Assembly (NCBI GenBank): GCA_964582715.1
Contig: CAZOSM010000002.1
Span: forward strand, 1 to 64,000
Reading direction: 5' to 3'
DNA: 64,000 bases
DNA from: MFZZ01 sp964582715
GTDB lineage: Bacteria; Patescibacteriota; Microgenomatia; UBA1406; GWC2-37-13
A program made the position numbers and the translations under genes. The notes under the pieces were generated by a model. It saw only the letters and a program-made list of their open reading frames with translations, searched no databases and was not told where the DNA came from. Shown here piece after piece: positions 33,344 to 43,170 of this stretch (the stretch's first letter is position 1; each line of letters begins with the position of its first letter).

Positions 33344-35875
33344 TTAGTTCCAGGGTTGTTTTACACCGATCTTGATGGTAGAACTACTTGTTTTATCTTT
33401 GTCGTTTTTGACTTCTACTTTTATCTCATACTTACCGTCAGACAAATTAAATTTCTCTGAGATATCTGAGTTATTGCCATCTATCTTTTTCTTCTCTTCA
33501 CCGTTAATAAAAATCTTTACTTCCTTAATTGATGAACCAGAAGTGATACTTGCTCGGACTTCAACGTCATTGCTATCTACAGTTACTTCATTTTTAGGTG
33601 ACTTTATAGAGACAGCAACACCATCAGAAGAGTTGTCAGATGTCTCTGTAGGGTATTTAAACTTTTCATCGCTTTGCTCACGTGCCCAGGCATCTATTGC
33701 TTCCTGCCATCTATTTTTACCATCATTAGATACAGGGTCTGTTTCTGTAATTACAATAAAGTCCTTTTCTTCATAATTTCCGGACTTTACTTCAACTTCA
33801 TTTGCAAGCTTGCCATTTGCTTTAGATATCTTAAGTTTTTTATAAAAAGGAGAAACTTCTGTTGGCTCTGTTCCTTCTATAAAATATTCAGATCGGGTAG
33901 GCTGACCATCACGTGGCAAGCCACCAAGGAATGCATCTATGGTGACCGCTTTTACCGTATCTGGTTTTTCTACAATACCATCACCATATTTTTTAAGCAG
34001 TTCAACCATTAGGTTATGCCATATTGGAGAAGCTCCTGTTGTACCAGAGGAGATCTGCTGATTCATAGTTGAGTTATCGTTGTTCCCAACCCACACTGCC
34101 ATTGCAATATCGGTAGTATAACCCACTGCCCAGTTATCTCGTTTATCATTGGTGGTACCGGTTTTAACTGCGACTGTTTTACCAGGGATATTCAAATAGG
34201 AACTTGGTCCAAAGGTATCTATACGAGCATTGTTGTCAGAAAGTATATGGGAGATAAGAAAGCTAATTTCTTTAGAAAGTACTTCCTTTCCTTTTTCATT
34301 TTTTTTCTTATAAATTCGTTTACCATTAAAATCTTCAATCTCCAAAACACCATGTGGCTCTACTTTACTTCCGCCGTTTGCGAACACACTGAATGCTGTT
34401 GTAAGCTCAATTAAGGTTGTTTCACCACCACCAAGGGAGGCAGAAAGACCTAAGTTATCTATGGTGTCTTGAGTTGGCTCAAGAGAGGTGAGTCCCATAT
34501 CATAGCATTGCTGAAGAAAATCGCGCAAACCAATCATTGCCTGCATTTTTACAGCCGGTACATTAAGTGAATTACCTAAAGCAAAACGAATCTGTACTGG
34601 TCCACGGTATTTAAGGTCATAGTTTTCTGGTATATAATCTTCGCCACCTTGGTTAGGGAACGTAGTTTTTACATCCATGAGTACTGTTGCTGGCGTGTAA
34701 CCTTTGGCAAAAGCTGTAGCGTACTCAATTGGCTTTAAGGTAGAACCAGGTTGGCGATGTCCCTGAGATACAACATCATACTTTCCATATTCATTATTGT
34801 TGTAATCGTAAGAGCCAACGTACGTAATAATCTCACCAGTTTCCGGTTCCATTGCAATAAGTGCACCATTACCCACATCATAGTCCTCAAGGTTTTCTAT
34901 TTCTTCTTTCACAATCTTTTCTGCTTTTTTCTGAAGATCAAGATCAAGGGTTGTCTTTACTTTTACCCCTTGGCTTATAATACCTGCACCATATTCTTTT
35001 TCAATCTGATCTTTGACATAAAACACAAAATGAGGTGCATTAATAGTTTCTTTTGGAGCTGAAAAACGTAGCTTTTCAAGCTTCTCAAGAGCATCCTCCT
35101 CTTGTTCTTTTGTAATATAATCGTCTTCACGCATACGCCGAAGGACATCTTTTGCACGACCTTTCCACAAGTCTTTCTCACCAATAAAAGGGGAGTAGCC
35201 AGTAGGGTTCTGTGGTAAACCAGCAAGAACTGCAGCTTCAACAAGAGTTAAATCTTTAGGCTCTTTTCCGAAATATCCCTTTGCCGCAGAACCGACTCCA
35301 TAAAAACTACCTCCATATGGAGCTTCATTCAAATACATTACTAAAATCTCATCTTTTGTATATTTCTTTTCAACCTGAGAAGCCAAGATCGCTTCTTTAA
35401 TTTTTCTCGGAAGGGTTCGTTCGGAAGTAAGGAGGACAGTTTTAATAAGCTGCTGTGTAATGGTGGATCCTCCTTGAGGACTCCCAAGAGCACTCATAAT
35501 AGCAGCACGGGCAATACCAAACTCTGATACTCCTTTATGTTCATAAAACCGCTTATCTTCTATTGCAACAGTTGCTTGCTTTAACGTATCTGGGATATCT
35601 TTTGATTCAACAGGTACCCTATTTTTATCCTGAAACATTTCATAGATTACTTTATCGTTGCGGTCATAAAAGATTGTGGAGTTTCCTCGTGCCTCAGAAA
35701 GCTTGCCAGGTTGGGGAAGATCACGACCATACCAAGCAAAAAGACCCAAAGCGCCAACGTACCCAAAGAAGATCATAGCAATAACTCCCACTACACCATA
35801 CATGATGAGTTTTTGTTTATTGAATTTAAATGATGAACTAGAACGCATTCTTCTGTGACGTGGAATATATGCCAT
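33344..35875 (-). CDS. Class A penicillin-binding protein (PBP1A type)
   Basis: The 843-residue bifunctional enzyme has an N-terminal membrane helix (about 26-50), a GT51 glycosyltransferase with EDKRFYEHKGV and GGSTITQQL, and a transpeptidase with GSTLKPIEYA (SxxK), SLN and KTGTTNDKRDNW (KTG). The C-terminal region (about 745-843) is a bacterial Ig/Big_9-like domain, rich in Ser/Asp. It builds peptidoglycan strands and cross-links them at the outer face of the membrane, fitting a monoderm envelope. TATTAT lies 8 bases before the ATG. The gene is alone, with no mre or rod partner next to it. Confidence 0.93.
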   Translation of the reverse strand: MAYIPRHRRMRSSSSFKFNKQKLIMYGVVGVIAMIFFGYVGALGLFAWYGRDLPQPGKLSEARGNSTIFYDRNDKVIYEMFQDKNRVPVESKDIPDTLKQATVAIEDKRFYEHKGVSEFGIARAAIMSALGSPQGGSTITQQLIKTVLLTSERTLPRKIKEAILASQVEKKYTKDEILVMYLNEAPYGGSFYGVGSAAKGYFGKEPKDLTLVEAAVLAGLPQNPTGYSPFIGEKDLWKGRAKDVLRRMREDDYITKEQEEDALEKLEKLRFSAPKETINAPHFVFYVKDQIEKEYGAGIISQGVKVKTTLDLDLQKKAEKIVKEEIENLEDYDVGNGALIAMEPETGEIITYVGSYDYNNNEYGKYDVVSQGHRQPGSTLKPIEYATAFAKGYTPATVLMDVKTTFPNQGGEDYIPENYDLKYRGPVQIRFALGNSLNVPAVKMQAMIGLRDFLQQCYDMGLTSLEPTQDTIDNLGLSASLGGGETTLIELTTAFSVFANGGSKVEPHGVLEIEDFNGKRIYKKKNEKGKEVLSKEISFLISHILSDNNARIDTFGPSSYLNIPGKTVAVKTGTTNDKRDNWAVGYTTDIAMAVWVGNNDNSTMNQQISSGTTGASPIWHNLMVELLKKYGDGIVEKPDTVKAVTIDAFLGGLPRDGQPTRSEYFIEGTEPTEVSPFYKKLKISKANGKLANEVEVKSGNYEEKDFIVITETDPVSNDGKNRWQEAIDAWAREQSDEKFKYPTETSDNSSDGVAVSIKSPKNEVTVDSNDVEVRASITSGSSIKEVKIFINGEEKKKIDGNNSDISEKFNLSDGKYEIKVEVKNDKDKTSSSTIKIGVKQPWN

Positions 35876-35964
35876 ACTACCTAATAATACTAATAAACTC
35901 TGAAGATATACAGATTAGTTTATATTGATATATAATTCATTATACAATAAAATAGAACTGCAAT

Positions 35965-36075
35965 ATGAAATGGCTTAAAAAATTACTCCAACCCCGCTTG
36001 TGGCTTAAGATAATCATGCTCATCGGAGCCGTACTTATTATTCTTACAAGCTTCGCACCACTCTTCTACATGTAA
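35965..36075 (+). CDS. Small membrane protein (36 residues)
   Basis: An ATG at 35965 opens MKWLKKLLQPRLWLKIIMLI followed by a hydrophobic helix (VLIILTSFAPLFY), with basic residues first, so the N-terminus likely stays inside. TATAAT/TATACAAT-like stretches lie in the AT-rich stretch just upstream. It was found by reading and is too short for routine gene finding. Role unknown; it lies between the divergent PBP1A and recG. Confidence 0.6.
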   Translation: MKWLKKLLQPRLWLKIIMLIGAVLIILTSFAPLFYM

Positions 36076-36133
36076 AAACTTGCAAAAAGTGTGTTTATTT
36101 TTATATGCAAAAACATAAGATATAATGGAGAGT

Positions 36134-38182
36134 ATGTTAACTGACCCTATAAGCTCACTGCCCAGAACAAGCCCTGCAACCATAAAAAGATTAGAAAAAA
36201 TAGAGATAAAAACATACTGGGATCTACTGCATTATTTCCCATTTCGCTATGAAAACCTTGGTATTGTTTCAACAATTGCTCAAGCTCAACCAGGCGAAAA
36301 AGTTACTATACAAGGTCATATTGATGAAATAACGACCAATTATTCCCGAAGAGGATTAAAGATGCAAAAGGCAAAAATCTCAGATGAAACGGGCACCATG
36401 AACCTTGTTTGGTACAACCAGCCATACCTTGTGAATCTGCTCAAAAACCGTGACGTCTGGATTGCCGGGACTATAGAGGTGTTTGGTAAAAGTAAAAGCA
36501 TGCAACCTTCAGAATATGAAGTGATCGGAACAAACAAGCCAATTCACTTGGGAAGGATTGTACCCGTGTATAACCAAGTATATGGCCTTTCTACAAAAAC
36601 TATACGCGAAAAAGTTTTTTATGTAATTAACTTACATCTTGCTGGCCAAAACACCGAATATTTACCTGAACAAATTCAGAAAGAACATACACTCATGGGA
36701 GAAACAGAAGCGCTTGAAACAATCCACTTCCCAGATACCATGAAGGAACTCGATAAAGCCAAAGAAAGACTTGCTTTTGATGAGCTGTTTGAGCGGGTTC
36801 TTTCTTCTCGTTTAGTAAAAGAAGCCTGGAAGAATGAAGTGATTATTAAACCTTTTAAATTCACTAAAAAAATTGAAAAAGAAATTAATACCTTTATTAA
36901 AAGCTTTCCTTTTACTTTAACTGGTGCACAGAAGAGAAGTGTTGATGAAATTCTCGAAGACCTAAAACAAACAGTTCCTATGAACCGATTTTTACAAGGA
37001 GATGTGGGTTCTGGTAAAACTGCGGTAGCAACAGTGGCAGCGTATACTGCTTATCTAAATGGGTTTCAGACCTTAGTAATGGCACCAACAGAGATACTTG
37101 CCCAGCAGCATTTCAAAACAATGTCTACTTTGTCTGAGAATTATCCAGTAAAAGTTGCGTTACAGACTCAATCCAACAAAACCTTCACAAAGAAAAATGC
37201 TGACACTTCAGGATATAACATTATTGTAGGAACCCAAGCTCTTTTATCCGGGTACGTTGATTTTCATAATGTGGGGCTTATTATTGTAGATGAACAGCAT
37301 CGATTTGGAGTGCGGCAGAGAGCACAGCTTAAACAAAAGGGGGTTAATCCACATCTTCTGACAATGACCGCAACACCTATCCCGAGAACGGTAAGCTTAA
37401 CACTGTATAGCGAGCTTGATATGTCGATCATAGACGAGATGCCTAAAGGAAGGCTTCCGATTAAAACATATGTGGTGAATACAAGTAAAAGGTCCGATGG
37501 ATATAAATGGATTAAAGAAAAGATCAAAAAAGATAAAGAACAGGTATATGTAATATGTCCACTGATTGAAGAATCAGAGTCGGAAACAATGCAATCTGTA
37601 AAAGCAGCGAACAAAGAGTATGAATATTTAAAAAAGGATGTTTTCCCCGATTGCAATGTAGCGCTTTTGCATGGAAAGATGAAAGGTGCAGAAAAAGACC
37701 AGGTAATGAAAGATTTTAAAGACAGAAAATACGACATTCTGGTTTCTACTTCTGTTGTTGAGGTGGGTATTGATGTACCAAATGCAACAATTATGATTAT
37801 TGAAGGAGCAGAACGGTTTGGCTTGGCACAACTGCACCAACTGAGGGGTCGTGTGGGCCGGAGCAATAAACAATCGTATTGTTTCCTGTATACCAGCACC
37901 AAAGATGCTGAGCAAAACAGTAGGCTTAAATTTTTTACCCAAACAAACTCCGGTATGAAGTTAGCTGAATTTGATTTAAAAATAAGAGGCCCTGGAGATG
38001 TGTATGGAACTCAGCAAAGTGGGTATTCTGACTTAAAGATTGCAAATTTAACTGATGCGAAGCTCATTCATATGGTGCAACAGGCAGTTGGTGAATTTAC
38101 TAAAAAATATAAACTGGCAGATTATCCCAGATTAAAAGAGATTATTGATAGGTATCAAATCGAACAAATTGCAAGGGATTAA
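36134..38182 (+). CDS. recG: ATP-dependent DNA helicase RecG
   Basis: About 682 residues. The wedge/OB domain (about 60-150, VTIQGHIDEITTN) is followed by a SF2 helicase with Walker A GDVGSGKTAVA, DEQH box, and RFGVRQRAQL, then TATPIPRTVSLTLY, and the helicase C-domain with RGRVGRSNKQSYC. It remodels stalled forks and Holliday junctions. ATG 36125 overlaps the TATAAT box (36121-36126); the ATG at 36134, 7 bases after it, is the likely start. Confidence 0.93.
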   Translation: MLTDPISSLPRTSPATIKRLEKIEIKTYWDLLHYFPFRYENLGIVSTIAQAQPGEKVTIQGHIDEITTNYSRRGLKMQKAKISDETGTMNLVWYNQPYLVNLLKNRDVWIAGTIEVFGKSKSMQPSEYEVIGTNKPIHLGRIVPVYNQVYGLSTKTIREKVFYVINLHLAGQNTEYLPEQIQKEHTLMGETEALETIHFPDTMKELDKAKERLAFDELFERVLSSRLVKEAWKNEVIIKPFKFTKKIEKEINTFIKSFPFTLTGAQKRSVDEILEDLKQTVPMNRFLQGDVGSGKTAVATVAAYTAYLNGFQTLVMAPTEILAQQHFKTMSTLSENYPVKVALQTQSNKTFTKKNADTSGYNIIVGTQALLSGYVDFHNVGLIIVDEQHRFGVRQRAQLKQKGVNPHLLTMTATPIPRTVSLTLYSELDMSIIDEMPKGRLPIKTYVVNTSKRSDGYKWIKEKIKKDKEQVYVICPLIEESESETMQSVKAANKEYEYLKKDVFPDCNVALLHGKMKGAEKDQVMKDFKDRKYDILVSTSVVEVGIDVPNATIMIIEGAERFGLAQLHQLRGRVGRSNKQSYCFLYTSTKDAEQNSRLKFFTQTNSGMKLAEFDLKIRGPGDVYGTQQSGYSDLKIANLTDAKLIHMVQQAVGEFTKKYKLADYPRLKEIIDRYQIEQIARD

Positions 38183-38255
38183 AGTATCAATTAGTCTTGT
38201 TTTGAGAGGCTTTTCATGATATTATTAGAGCTTATTAGTAATTAGTATTATTGCA

Positions 38256-38507
38256 ATGGCTCCATTACCTAAACGAAAGCACTCTAAAGCCAGAAAAGGC
38301 GCAAGACTTTTAGAACGTAAAAGAGAAAAATCATTACCACAGCTTGTTGTTTGTCCATCTTGTGGCAAAATGAAACTTCCTCATCAGCAATGTAGATACT
38401 GTAAATCAACAGAAAATACAGCAGCTCATGGTACTATAAAAAAAGTCGAAGCTCCTCAAGAGAAAGCACCAGAACTTCAGGAAGAAGTAAAGCAAAAAAA
38501 TAAGTAA
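38256..38507 (+). CDS. rpmF: Ribosomal protein L32 (zinc form with C-terminal extension)
   Basis: The 83-residue protein begins MAPLPKRKHSKARKG with L32-type sequence and has four cysteines, CPSCGKMKLPHQQCRYC, a zinc ribbon. The common length is about 57-60, so the extra C-terminal tail (EAPQEKAPELQEEVKQKNK) is unusual. It is followed by nusB. Confidence 0.9.
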   Translation: MAPLPKRKHSKARKGARLLERKREKSLPQLVVCPSCGKMKLPHQQCRYCKSTENTAAHGTIKKVEAPQEKAPELQEEVKQKNK

Positions 38508-38533
38508 TACATTATCAATTACTGAACTTTATT

Positions 38534-38929
38534 GTGGATGCCAGACATGAAAGAAGGATTCATATAGTCCAAAATATCTTTGCAAAGTCATATGACCCAG
38601 AAGATGTAAAGATTATATATCCAAATGCAGAATATGCGGATGTTACTTCAGATATTTTCAAAAACATAGAGAAAATAGATGAAATAATATCTTCACATGC
38701 TCCAAAATATCCACTTAATAAAATTGCACGCATAGACCTGGCGATACTTCGCCTTGCGATATATGAGTTGACGATCGAAAAGAAAGAGCCAATGAAAGTT
38801 GTCATTAATGAGGCAGTGGAACTTGCAAAAGATATGGGTAATGAAAGATCTTACGCTTTTATAAATGCAGTACTCGGCTCGGCAGTAGGAGCAATTAAAA
38901 ATGGAGAAAACAATGGATCAGATGAATGA
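38534..38929 (+). CDS. nusB: Transcription antitermination factor NusB
   Basis: The 131-residue protein has the all-helical NusB fold, with RRIHIVQNIFAKSY near the N-terminus and LAILRLAIYELTIEKKEPMKVVINEAVELAKD plus FINAVLGSA in the C-terminal signature, here cited in parts. Its first codon may be GTG 38534 (in TTTATTGTGGATGCC) or ATG 38537. It overlaps rnc by 29 bases. It would act with NusE in rRNA antitermination. Confidence 0.92.
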   Translation: MDARHERRIHIVQNIFAKSYDPEDVKIIYPNAEYADVTSDIFKNIEKIDEIISSHAPKYPLNKIARIDLAILRLAIYELTIEKKEPMKVVINEAVELAKDMGNERSYAFINAVLGSAVGAIKNGENNGSDE

Positions 38930-39617
38930 AAATCTCAATGAACTTGAACAGACAATTTCAATTGAGTTTAAAAATAAAACCCTTTTAAAGAATGTGTTTA
39001 TACACAGGTCTTATTTAAATGAACATAAAACATTTGAACTTCCTTCAAACGAAAAATTAGAATTCTTAGGAGATAGTGTTCTTTCTTTAGCTACTTCTAT
39101 TTATCTATATCAAAATTATTCTCATTTAGCTGAAGGTGATTATACAGATATCAAAGCTGCAATTGTGCGTACAGAAAGCCTGGCTGAAGTAGCACAAAAA
39201 CTAGAGCTTGGATCGTTTTTATATCTCTCAAAAGGTGAAGAAAAAGGTGGAGGAAGAACGAAAATTAATATTCTAGCAGATTGTTTTGAGGCTCTTATTG
39301 CAGCAATTTTTATTGATCATGGTTTTGAGAAAGCCTTTGATTTTATTAAAACATATTTATTTGCTTCCAAACTAAACACTATTGTCGAGAAGAAGCTATA
39401 TATGTCTCCTAAGAGCCGCTTACAAGAAATTACTCAGGCAAAATTTAAAAATCTTCCTTCGTATGTAGTGGCAAGCTCAACGGGTCCAGAACATGAAAAG
39501 CAGTTTATTGTTGATGTCATAGTGAATAACCAAAAAGTTGCACAAGGCACCGGAAAGTCTAAAAAACAGGCTGAAGAAAATGCTGCTCAAAATGCACTGG
39601 AAAAGATTACAATTTAA
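38901..39617 (+). CDS. rnc: Ribonuclease III
   Basis: The 238-residue enzyme has NEKLEFLGDSVLSL (signature, with the catalytic glutamate and aspartate), DCFEALIAAIFIDHG, and a C-terminal double-stranded RNA-binding domain (SRLQEITQAKF to NAAQNALEKI). It cuts double-stranded RNA, including the precursor stem around 16S seen in this window (55415-55437 with 57056-57078). The start overlaps nusB. Start options are ATG 38901, 38913 and 38922. Confidence 0.93.
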   Translation: MEKTMDQMNENLNELEQTISIEFKNKTLLKNVFIHRSYLNEHKTFELPSNEKLEFLGDSVLSLATSIYLYQNYSHLAEGDYTDIKAAIVRTESLAEVAQKLELGSFLYLSKGEEKGGGRTKINILADCFEALIAAIFIDHGFEKAFDFIKTYLFASKLNTIVEKKLYMSPKSRLQEITQAKFKNLPSYVVASSTGPEHEKQFIVDVIVNNQKVAQGTGKSKKQAEENAAQNALEKITI

Positions 39618-39660
39618 CTGTATAATTGCTTTTTACTGATTGATACATTTTTATTATCTT

Positions 39661-39912
39661 ATGGCAGTAACACTTAGACTCATGCGTTTCGGAAAAAAGA
39701 AAGTTCCTTTTTATCGTATCGTTGCTCTTGATAAAAGACAAAAAAGAGACGGAGCTTATATTGAAAAAGTGGGATTATATAATCCTCTTGAAAAGGAAAA
39801 AAACATTCGTATAAATAAAGAACGTTTTGATTACTGGAAATCAAAAGGAGCACAACTTTCTGAAGGATTTGAGAGACTTTTGAAAAATAAAGATAATGTT
39901 GTTTTTGAGTAA
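39661..39912 (+). CDS. rpsP: Ribosomal protein S16
   Basis: The 83-residue protein starts MAVTLRLMRFGKKKVPFYRI at 39661, the usual S16 N-terminus; the earlier in-frame start at 39640 is not needed. It contains DKRQKRDGAYIEKVGLYNPL, the S16 core. It lies about 44 bases downstream of rnc. A TATAAT box lies at about 39620, within the gap. Confidence 0.93.
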   Translation: MAVTLRLMRFGKKKVPFYRIVALDKRQKRDGAYIEKVGLYNPLEKEKNIRINKERFDYWKSKGAQLSEGFERLLKNKDNVVFE

Positions 39913-39918
39913 TACTTC

Positions 39919-40539
39919 TTATTGCATTGCCTGTCGGATTTCATCCAATTTCCTCAGATCTTCTTGTTTAACTCTAGATTCAGAGCTTACTGTATCTTTA
40001 AATTCATTATGATAAAAATTTAAAGATATACTTATAGACTCAAGTTGTTGAGGATCAATATCTAAACTTTCTGTAGTTAAAAGCCTTCCACCTGCATATC
40101 GATAATCCCGAATAAATTGTTGAAGAGATTCTGGAGTTCCTTGTACCGCCAATGTAAGGGTCAACTTCTCTTCTGTTGTTGATCCTAAATTTACAGAATA
40201 TGATTCAATAGTTACCCCTGTCCGAGCAGAGAGCTGTTCTAACGTTGTAATTACAGAAAAATAACTCTCTTGATCTGGGATTAATTGTTCTAACAGAGAA
40301 TTATACTCTTCTAGTCTTCCATCAAAAACTGTCTGATTATTACGAATTAATGTAATTGTGGCTTTCATTTCTTGTACTTTATCTTCTGCAGAAAGCATAT
40401 CCTGATATGCTGTTCTAATCTGTAGTCCGTAATAAATAAGGACAGCAAGTACTATTACATCAAGTACTATAATAATAAGCGTTGGATAAAGACGCTTATT
40501 CTGTAAAAAAGATTTAATAAATGAATAATCAAGTTTCAT
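39919..40539 (-). CDS. pilO: PilO-like type IV pilus protein
   Basis: The 206-residue protein has one N-terminal membrane helix (YPTLIIIVLDVIVLAVLIYY, about 18-37), a coiled coil to about 100, and a C-terminal ferredoxin-like domain. This is the PilO layout. It overlaps pilN-like by 11 bases. In pili of monoderms, PilM, PilN and PilO form the inner-membrane alignment complex. It faces convergent rpsP. Confidence 0.8.
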   Translation of the reverse strand: MKLDYSFIKSFLQNKRLYPTLIIIVLDVIVLAVLIYYGLQIRTAYQDMLSAEDKVQEMKATITLIRNNQTVFDGRLEEYNSLLEQLIPDQESYFSVITTLEQLSARTGVTIESYSVNLGSTTEEKLTLTLAVQGTPESLQQFIRDYRYAGGRLLTTESLDIDPQQLESISISLNFYHNEFKDTVSSESRVKQEDLRKLDEIRQAMQ

Positions 40540-41095
40540 TTTCTTCTATAAACTGTGCAAATATGGTAATACTAAAACTTTCTGCATTTGTCTCAATAGC
40601 TTCAAAACCTTCTAATCTTATGAATTGGAATGCTTCTAAAAAAACCGGAGTTTCCAACTGTTCAATAAAAGAAGAGGCTTCTGTATAACTAGGAAAATCT
40701 ACTGTAAATGTTGTTTCGCCATTATTTTTATATGAAAAGGTTGATATTTGCGCATCCTGAGCGTTTTCAGAAATGAGCTGATTTACTTGAGCATAATGCG
40801 CATAACCATTGGCATCTTCTTTTAAATAGGTATTTAATAAATCGTATTTATAAAAAAAATATTTAAGCCGTTGATCAATATCATCGTTATCTACCAAGTA
40901 CTTTTCCAATCCTTGCTCGGTAATAGCAAACTTACCAGTCTCAGACCGCATGTAAGACAACACACTGTACTCGGCAACACCAAGTATTATAAGCACGATA
41001 AGCGATATAAGCGCTTTCATCCGAAAACCCATTACTACTTCAGAAAGCTCTCGCTTAGTAAAATTGATAGAGAGTAAGTTTATACGCCGCTTCAT
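40529..41095 (-). CDS. pilN: PilN-like type IV pilus protein
   Basis: The 188-residue protein reads MKRRINLLSINFTKRELSEV with the INLL motif that PilN uses to bind PilM. A membrane helix follows (FRMKALISLIVLIILGVAEY, about 24-43), then a coiled coil and a small periplasm-facing domain. The start overlaps the pilM-like stop by 4 bases (ATGA). It is part of the pilMNO operon. Confidence 0.82.
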   Translation of the reverse strand: MKRRINLLSINFTKRELSEVVMGFRMKALISLIVLIILGVAEYSVLSYMRSETGKFAITEQGLEKYLVDNDDIDQRLKYFFYKYDLLNTYLKEDANGYAHYAQVNQLISENAQDAQISTFSYKNNGETTFTVDFPSYTEASSFIEQLETPVFLEAFQFIRLEGFEAIETNAESFSITIFAQFIEENET

Positions 41096-42108
41096 CTGAG
41101 ATGACCTGCTATAACTGGTAAAAACGCAGTTAAATTATTTTTAAAGGATTGAGTTACTGGATTTTGTATAAAAAGAGGATCAAGCGGTACCGATGAAGTA
41201 GGGATCGATAAGCTATTCTGGAATACGTTATACATAAAAGCAATTGATTTATCATAGTTAAAGAAATAAATGTGTTTTACAGTTGCCTTATACTTTTCTC
41301 TTGCAAGCTGAACAGTTTTAGATGTCTCACCAATGAGTTCGCTCATAATTGGTGAGATAACCGGGGACATATTAATTGATCCATTTGTGGCAAGACCAAT
41401 TGTCTGCAATGCATGTAAAGATTTGGCACCATCCATATTCATATTGAGCTTTAAATCCTTAAGGAAAGTAGATAGGCCTATCTTAACTGTTTTTGTATAC
41501 TGAAAATAAGGAAACGGAGGATTCATCAGATAGAAGGAAGAAGAATTAAATCCAAAATTTACAACAATCGATGGTTCTTTGGCAAATGGATACACCTCTG
41601 CGAATAATCTTCCCACGACTGCCAGTTCATTTTCTAAAGATACTGGCTCAAGTTTAGTAAATTCTATTGTTTTGGCAAGATGATCCGCGATCTTCTTTTC
41701 TATAGCTACAAACAAAACAAGGATTTTATTGTCTGGTAGTTCGGTAACAATCTCAAAATCTACATTTGTGTCCGAAATAGGGAGCGGAATAATTTCATCT
41801 ACCTGTAACCTAATTGCCTTGGCAAGTTCCTCATCTTTTAGTTTGGGCATAACCATGAGTTGAGAATAGCTGAGAGAATCGGGGATTATAATCTGAACCT
41901 TTGTCTGCTTTATATTGAGTTGTTTATAAATCTGCATGATAAGCTGCGCCTCAAGCTCAATTGCACGATCTGTAGGATTGGTAAAAAATGTAGGGACTGT
42001 GTTGTCATACCCCAAAGAAAGGAGTTCTAACTTATCTTTTTTCTTGTCAAGATGAGCGATCTTAGTTTGATATTCATTAATAAGCAAAGAAAATACTTTT
42101 GGTCCCAT
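41092..42108 (-). CDS. pilM: PilM-like actin-fold ATPase
   Basis: The 338-residue protein has the PilM actin-like fold, with VQIIIPDSLSYSQLMVMPKL and the nucleotide region SIVVNFGFNSSSFYLM; the usual DLG motif is replaced by NFG. It binds the N-terminal peptide of PilN and docks the cytosolic motor. TACTCT lies 7 bases before the ATG, suggesting leaderless expression. It lies after four prepilin genes on the same strand. Confidence 0.8.
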   Translation of the reverse strand: MGPKVFSLLINEYQTKIAHLDKKKDKLELLSLGYDNTVPTFFTNPTDRAIELEAQLIMQIYKQLNIKQTKVQIIIPDSLSYSQLMVMPKLKDEELAKAIRLQVDEIIPLPISDTNVDFEIVTELPDNKILVLFVAIEKKIADHLAKTIEFTKLEPVSLENELAVVGRLFAEVYPFAKEPSIVVNFGFNSSSFYLMNPPFPYFQYTKTVKIGLSTFLKDLKLNMNMDGAKSLHALQTIGLATNGSINMSPVISPIMSELIGETSKTVQLAREKYKATVKHIYFFNYDKSIAFMYNVFQNSLSIPTSSVPLDPLFIQNPVTQSFKNNLTAFLPVIAGHLR

Positions 42109-42153
42109 ACTACTTAGAGTAGCAGAATAGACAGGTAAAAATCAATCTCACTA

Positions 42154-42699
42154 TTATTCTCGCAGCTTAATTTTTGTTTGATATTGCAATGCAACTGTAC
42201 CCTCTGAAGGCGAAGGAGTCGAATCATTAAAACTTATGGTGTAAGAAACACCAATAAGGGGTGAAGCATATTCTCCTCTTCTATAACACTGAATATTAAA
42301 ATCGGTTATCGAAACGGTAGTTGTATTAAGAGAGGATGCAAGTGAGCCATTATCAAAAATAATACTATTTGTAGTGCCGTCACGATATATACGATAGGTA
42401 TTATTCTGGTTATCTCTAAACTCAACTGTGGAACCATTACCACCATTATGAGTCTCGCCTGCATCATCACAATATGTTACCGATCCATCTAAATTTGTCA
42501 TTGCAGTAGATCGAATAAGCCTGTCTTTAATATAAGAAAGGATATAGTCACCTTGTCTCCTTGTTTCTATAACTCTATAAATACGTACCTGTTGCCTGAG
42601 GATTACAAAAACTATAGAAAAGGTTGTTGGCACCAAAATTCCAACAACAGTTAACACAATAAGCATCTCAATAATGGTGAATCCTTTTTTAGTTTTCAT
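42154..42699 (-). CDS. Type IV pilin-like (prepilin) protein
   Basis: The 181-residue protein starts MKTKKGFTIIEMLIVLTVVG, with the G|FTIIE prepilin cleavage site and following hydrophobic helix. The globular domain contains RDNQNNTYRIYRDG and one pair of cysteines (CDDAG and IQCYRRGEY). It is the last of four consecutive minus-strand prepilins. It may be a minor pilin or pseudopilin. Confidence 0.86.
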   Translation of the reverse strand: MKTKKGFTIIEMLIVLTVVGILVPTTFSIVFVILRQQVRIYRVIETRRQGDYILSYIKDRLIRSTAMTNLDGSVTYCDDAGETHNGGNGSTVEFRDNQNNTYRIYRDGTTNSIIFDNGSLASSLNTTTVSITDFNIQCYRRGEYASPLIGVSYTISFNDSTPSPSEGTVALQYQTKIKLRE

Positions 42700-42701
42700 A
42701 A

Positions 42702-43169
42702 TTAATATGATGTGTATATAGTTTGAATTTCTTCAGAATAAGTATTGCCTTCTTCTTGCCAGCTTACCCTCACAGTAGCTCTTACTTGATTTGTATCCAT
42801 TCGTACCATAATAAGTTCTCTTTTATAAATAGGCGGAGTTAACCCATTAAAACTACTACAGAGTCCATTTGTGAAAGTAGTAGCGCCACTACTTACCTTA
42901 TTTAAAGTTAAATTTTCATTAACACAAAACGTACGGCCAGCACCTGTTGTAGCCATGTTAAAAATATTATTCCAGTTGGCTTCGCGTTCTGAACCAAGCC
43001 ACTCTAAAAGCTCTGTTGCATAGATATTTGCATATATACGATGTTCATTTATGCGGAGGTTAAATACCAAACGGGTAGTAAATGCTGCAGCAGTAACTAA
43101 CACAATACTGAGTATTGTGGTAAATATCATGACTTCTATGAGTGTAAAACCTTTTTGGATATTTTTCAT
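42702..43169 (-). CDS. Type IV pilin-like (prepilin) protein
   Basis: About 155 residues from ATG 43169 (MKNIQKGFTLIEVMIFTTI), with G|FTLIE prepilin motif. The frame remains open upstream (MVPAHN) but that would overlap the preceding gene by 17 bases. The domain has EWLGSEREANWNNIFN and REL-rich strands, similar to PilV/PulI-type minor pilins. It is followed by a sibling two bases away. Confidence 0.84.
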   Translation of the reverse strand: MKNIQKGFTLIEVMIFTTILSIVLVTAAAFTTRLVFNLRINEHRIYANIYATELLEWLGSEREANWNNIFNMATTGAGRTFCVNENLTLNKVSSGATTFTNGLCSSFNGLTPPIYKRELIMVRMDTNQVRATVRVSWQEEGNTYSEEIQTIYTSY

Positions 43170-43170
43170 A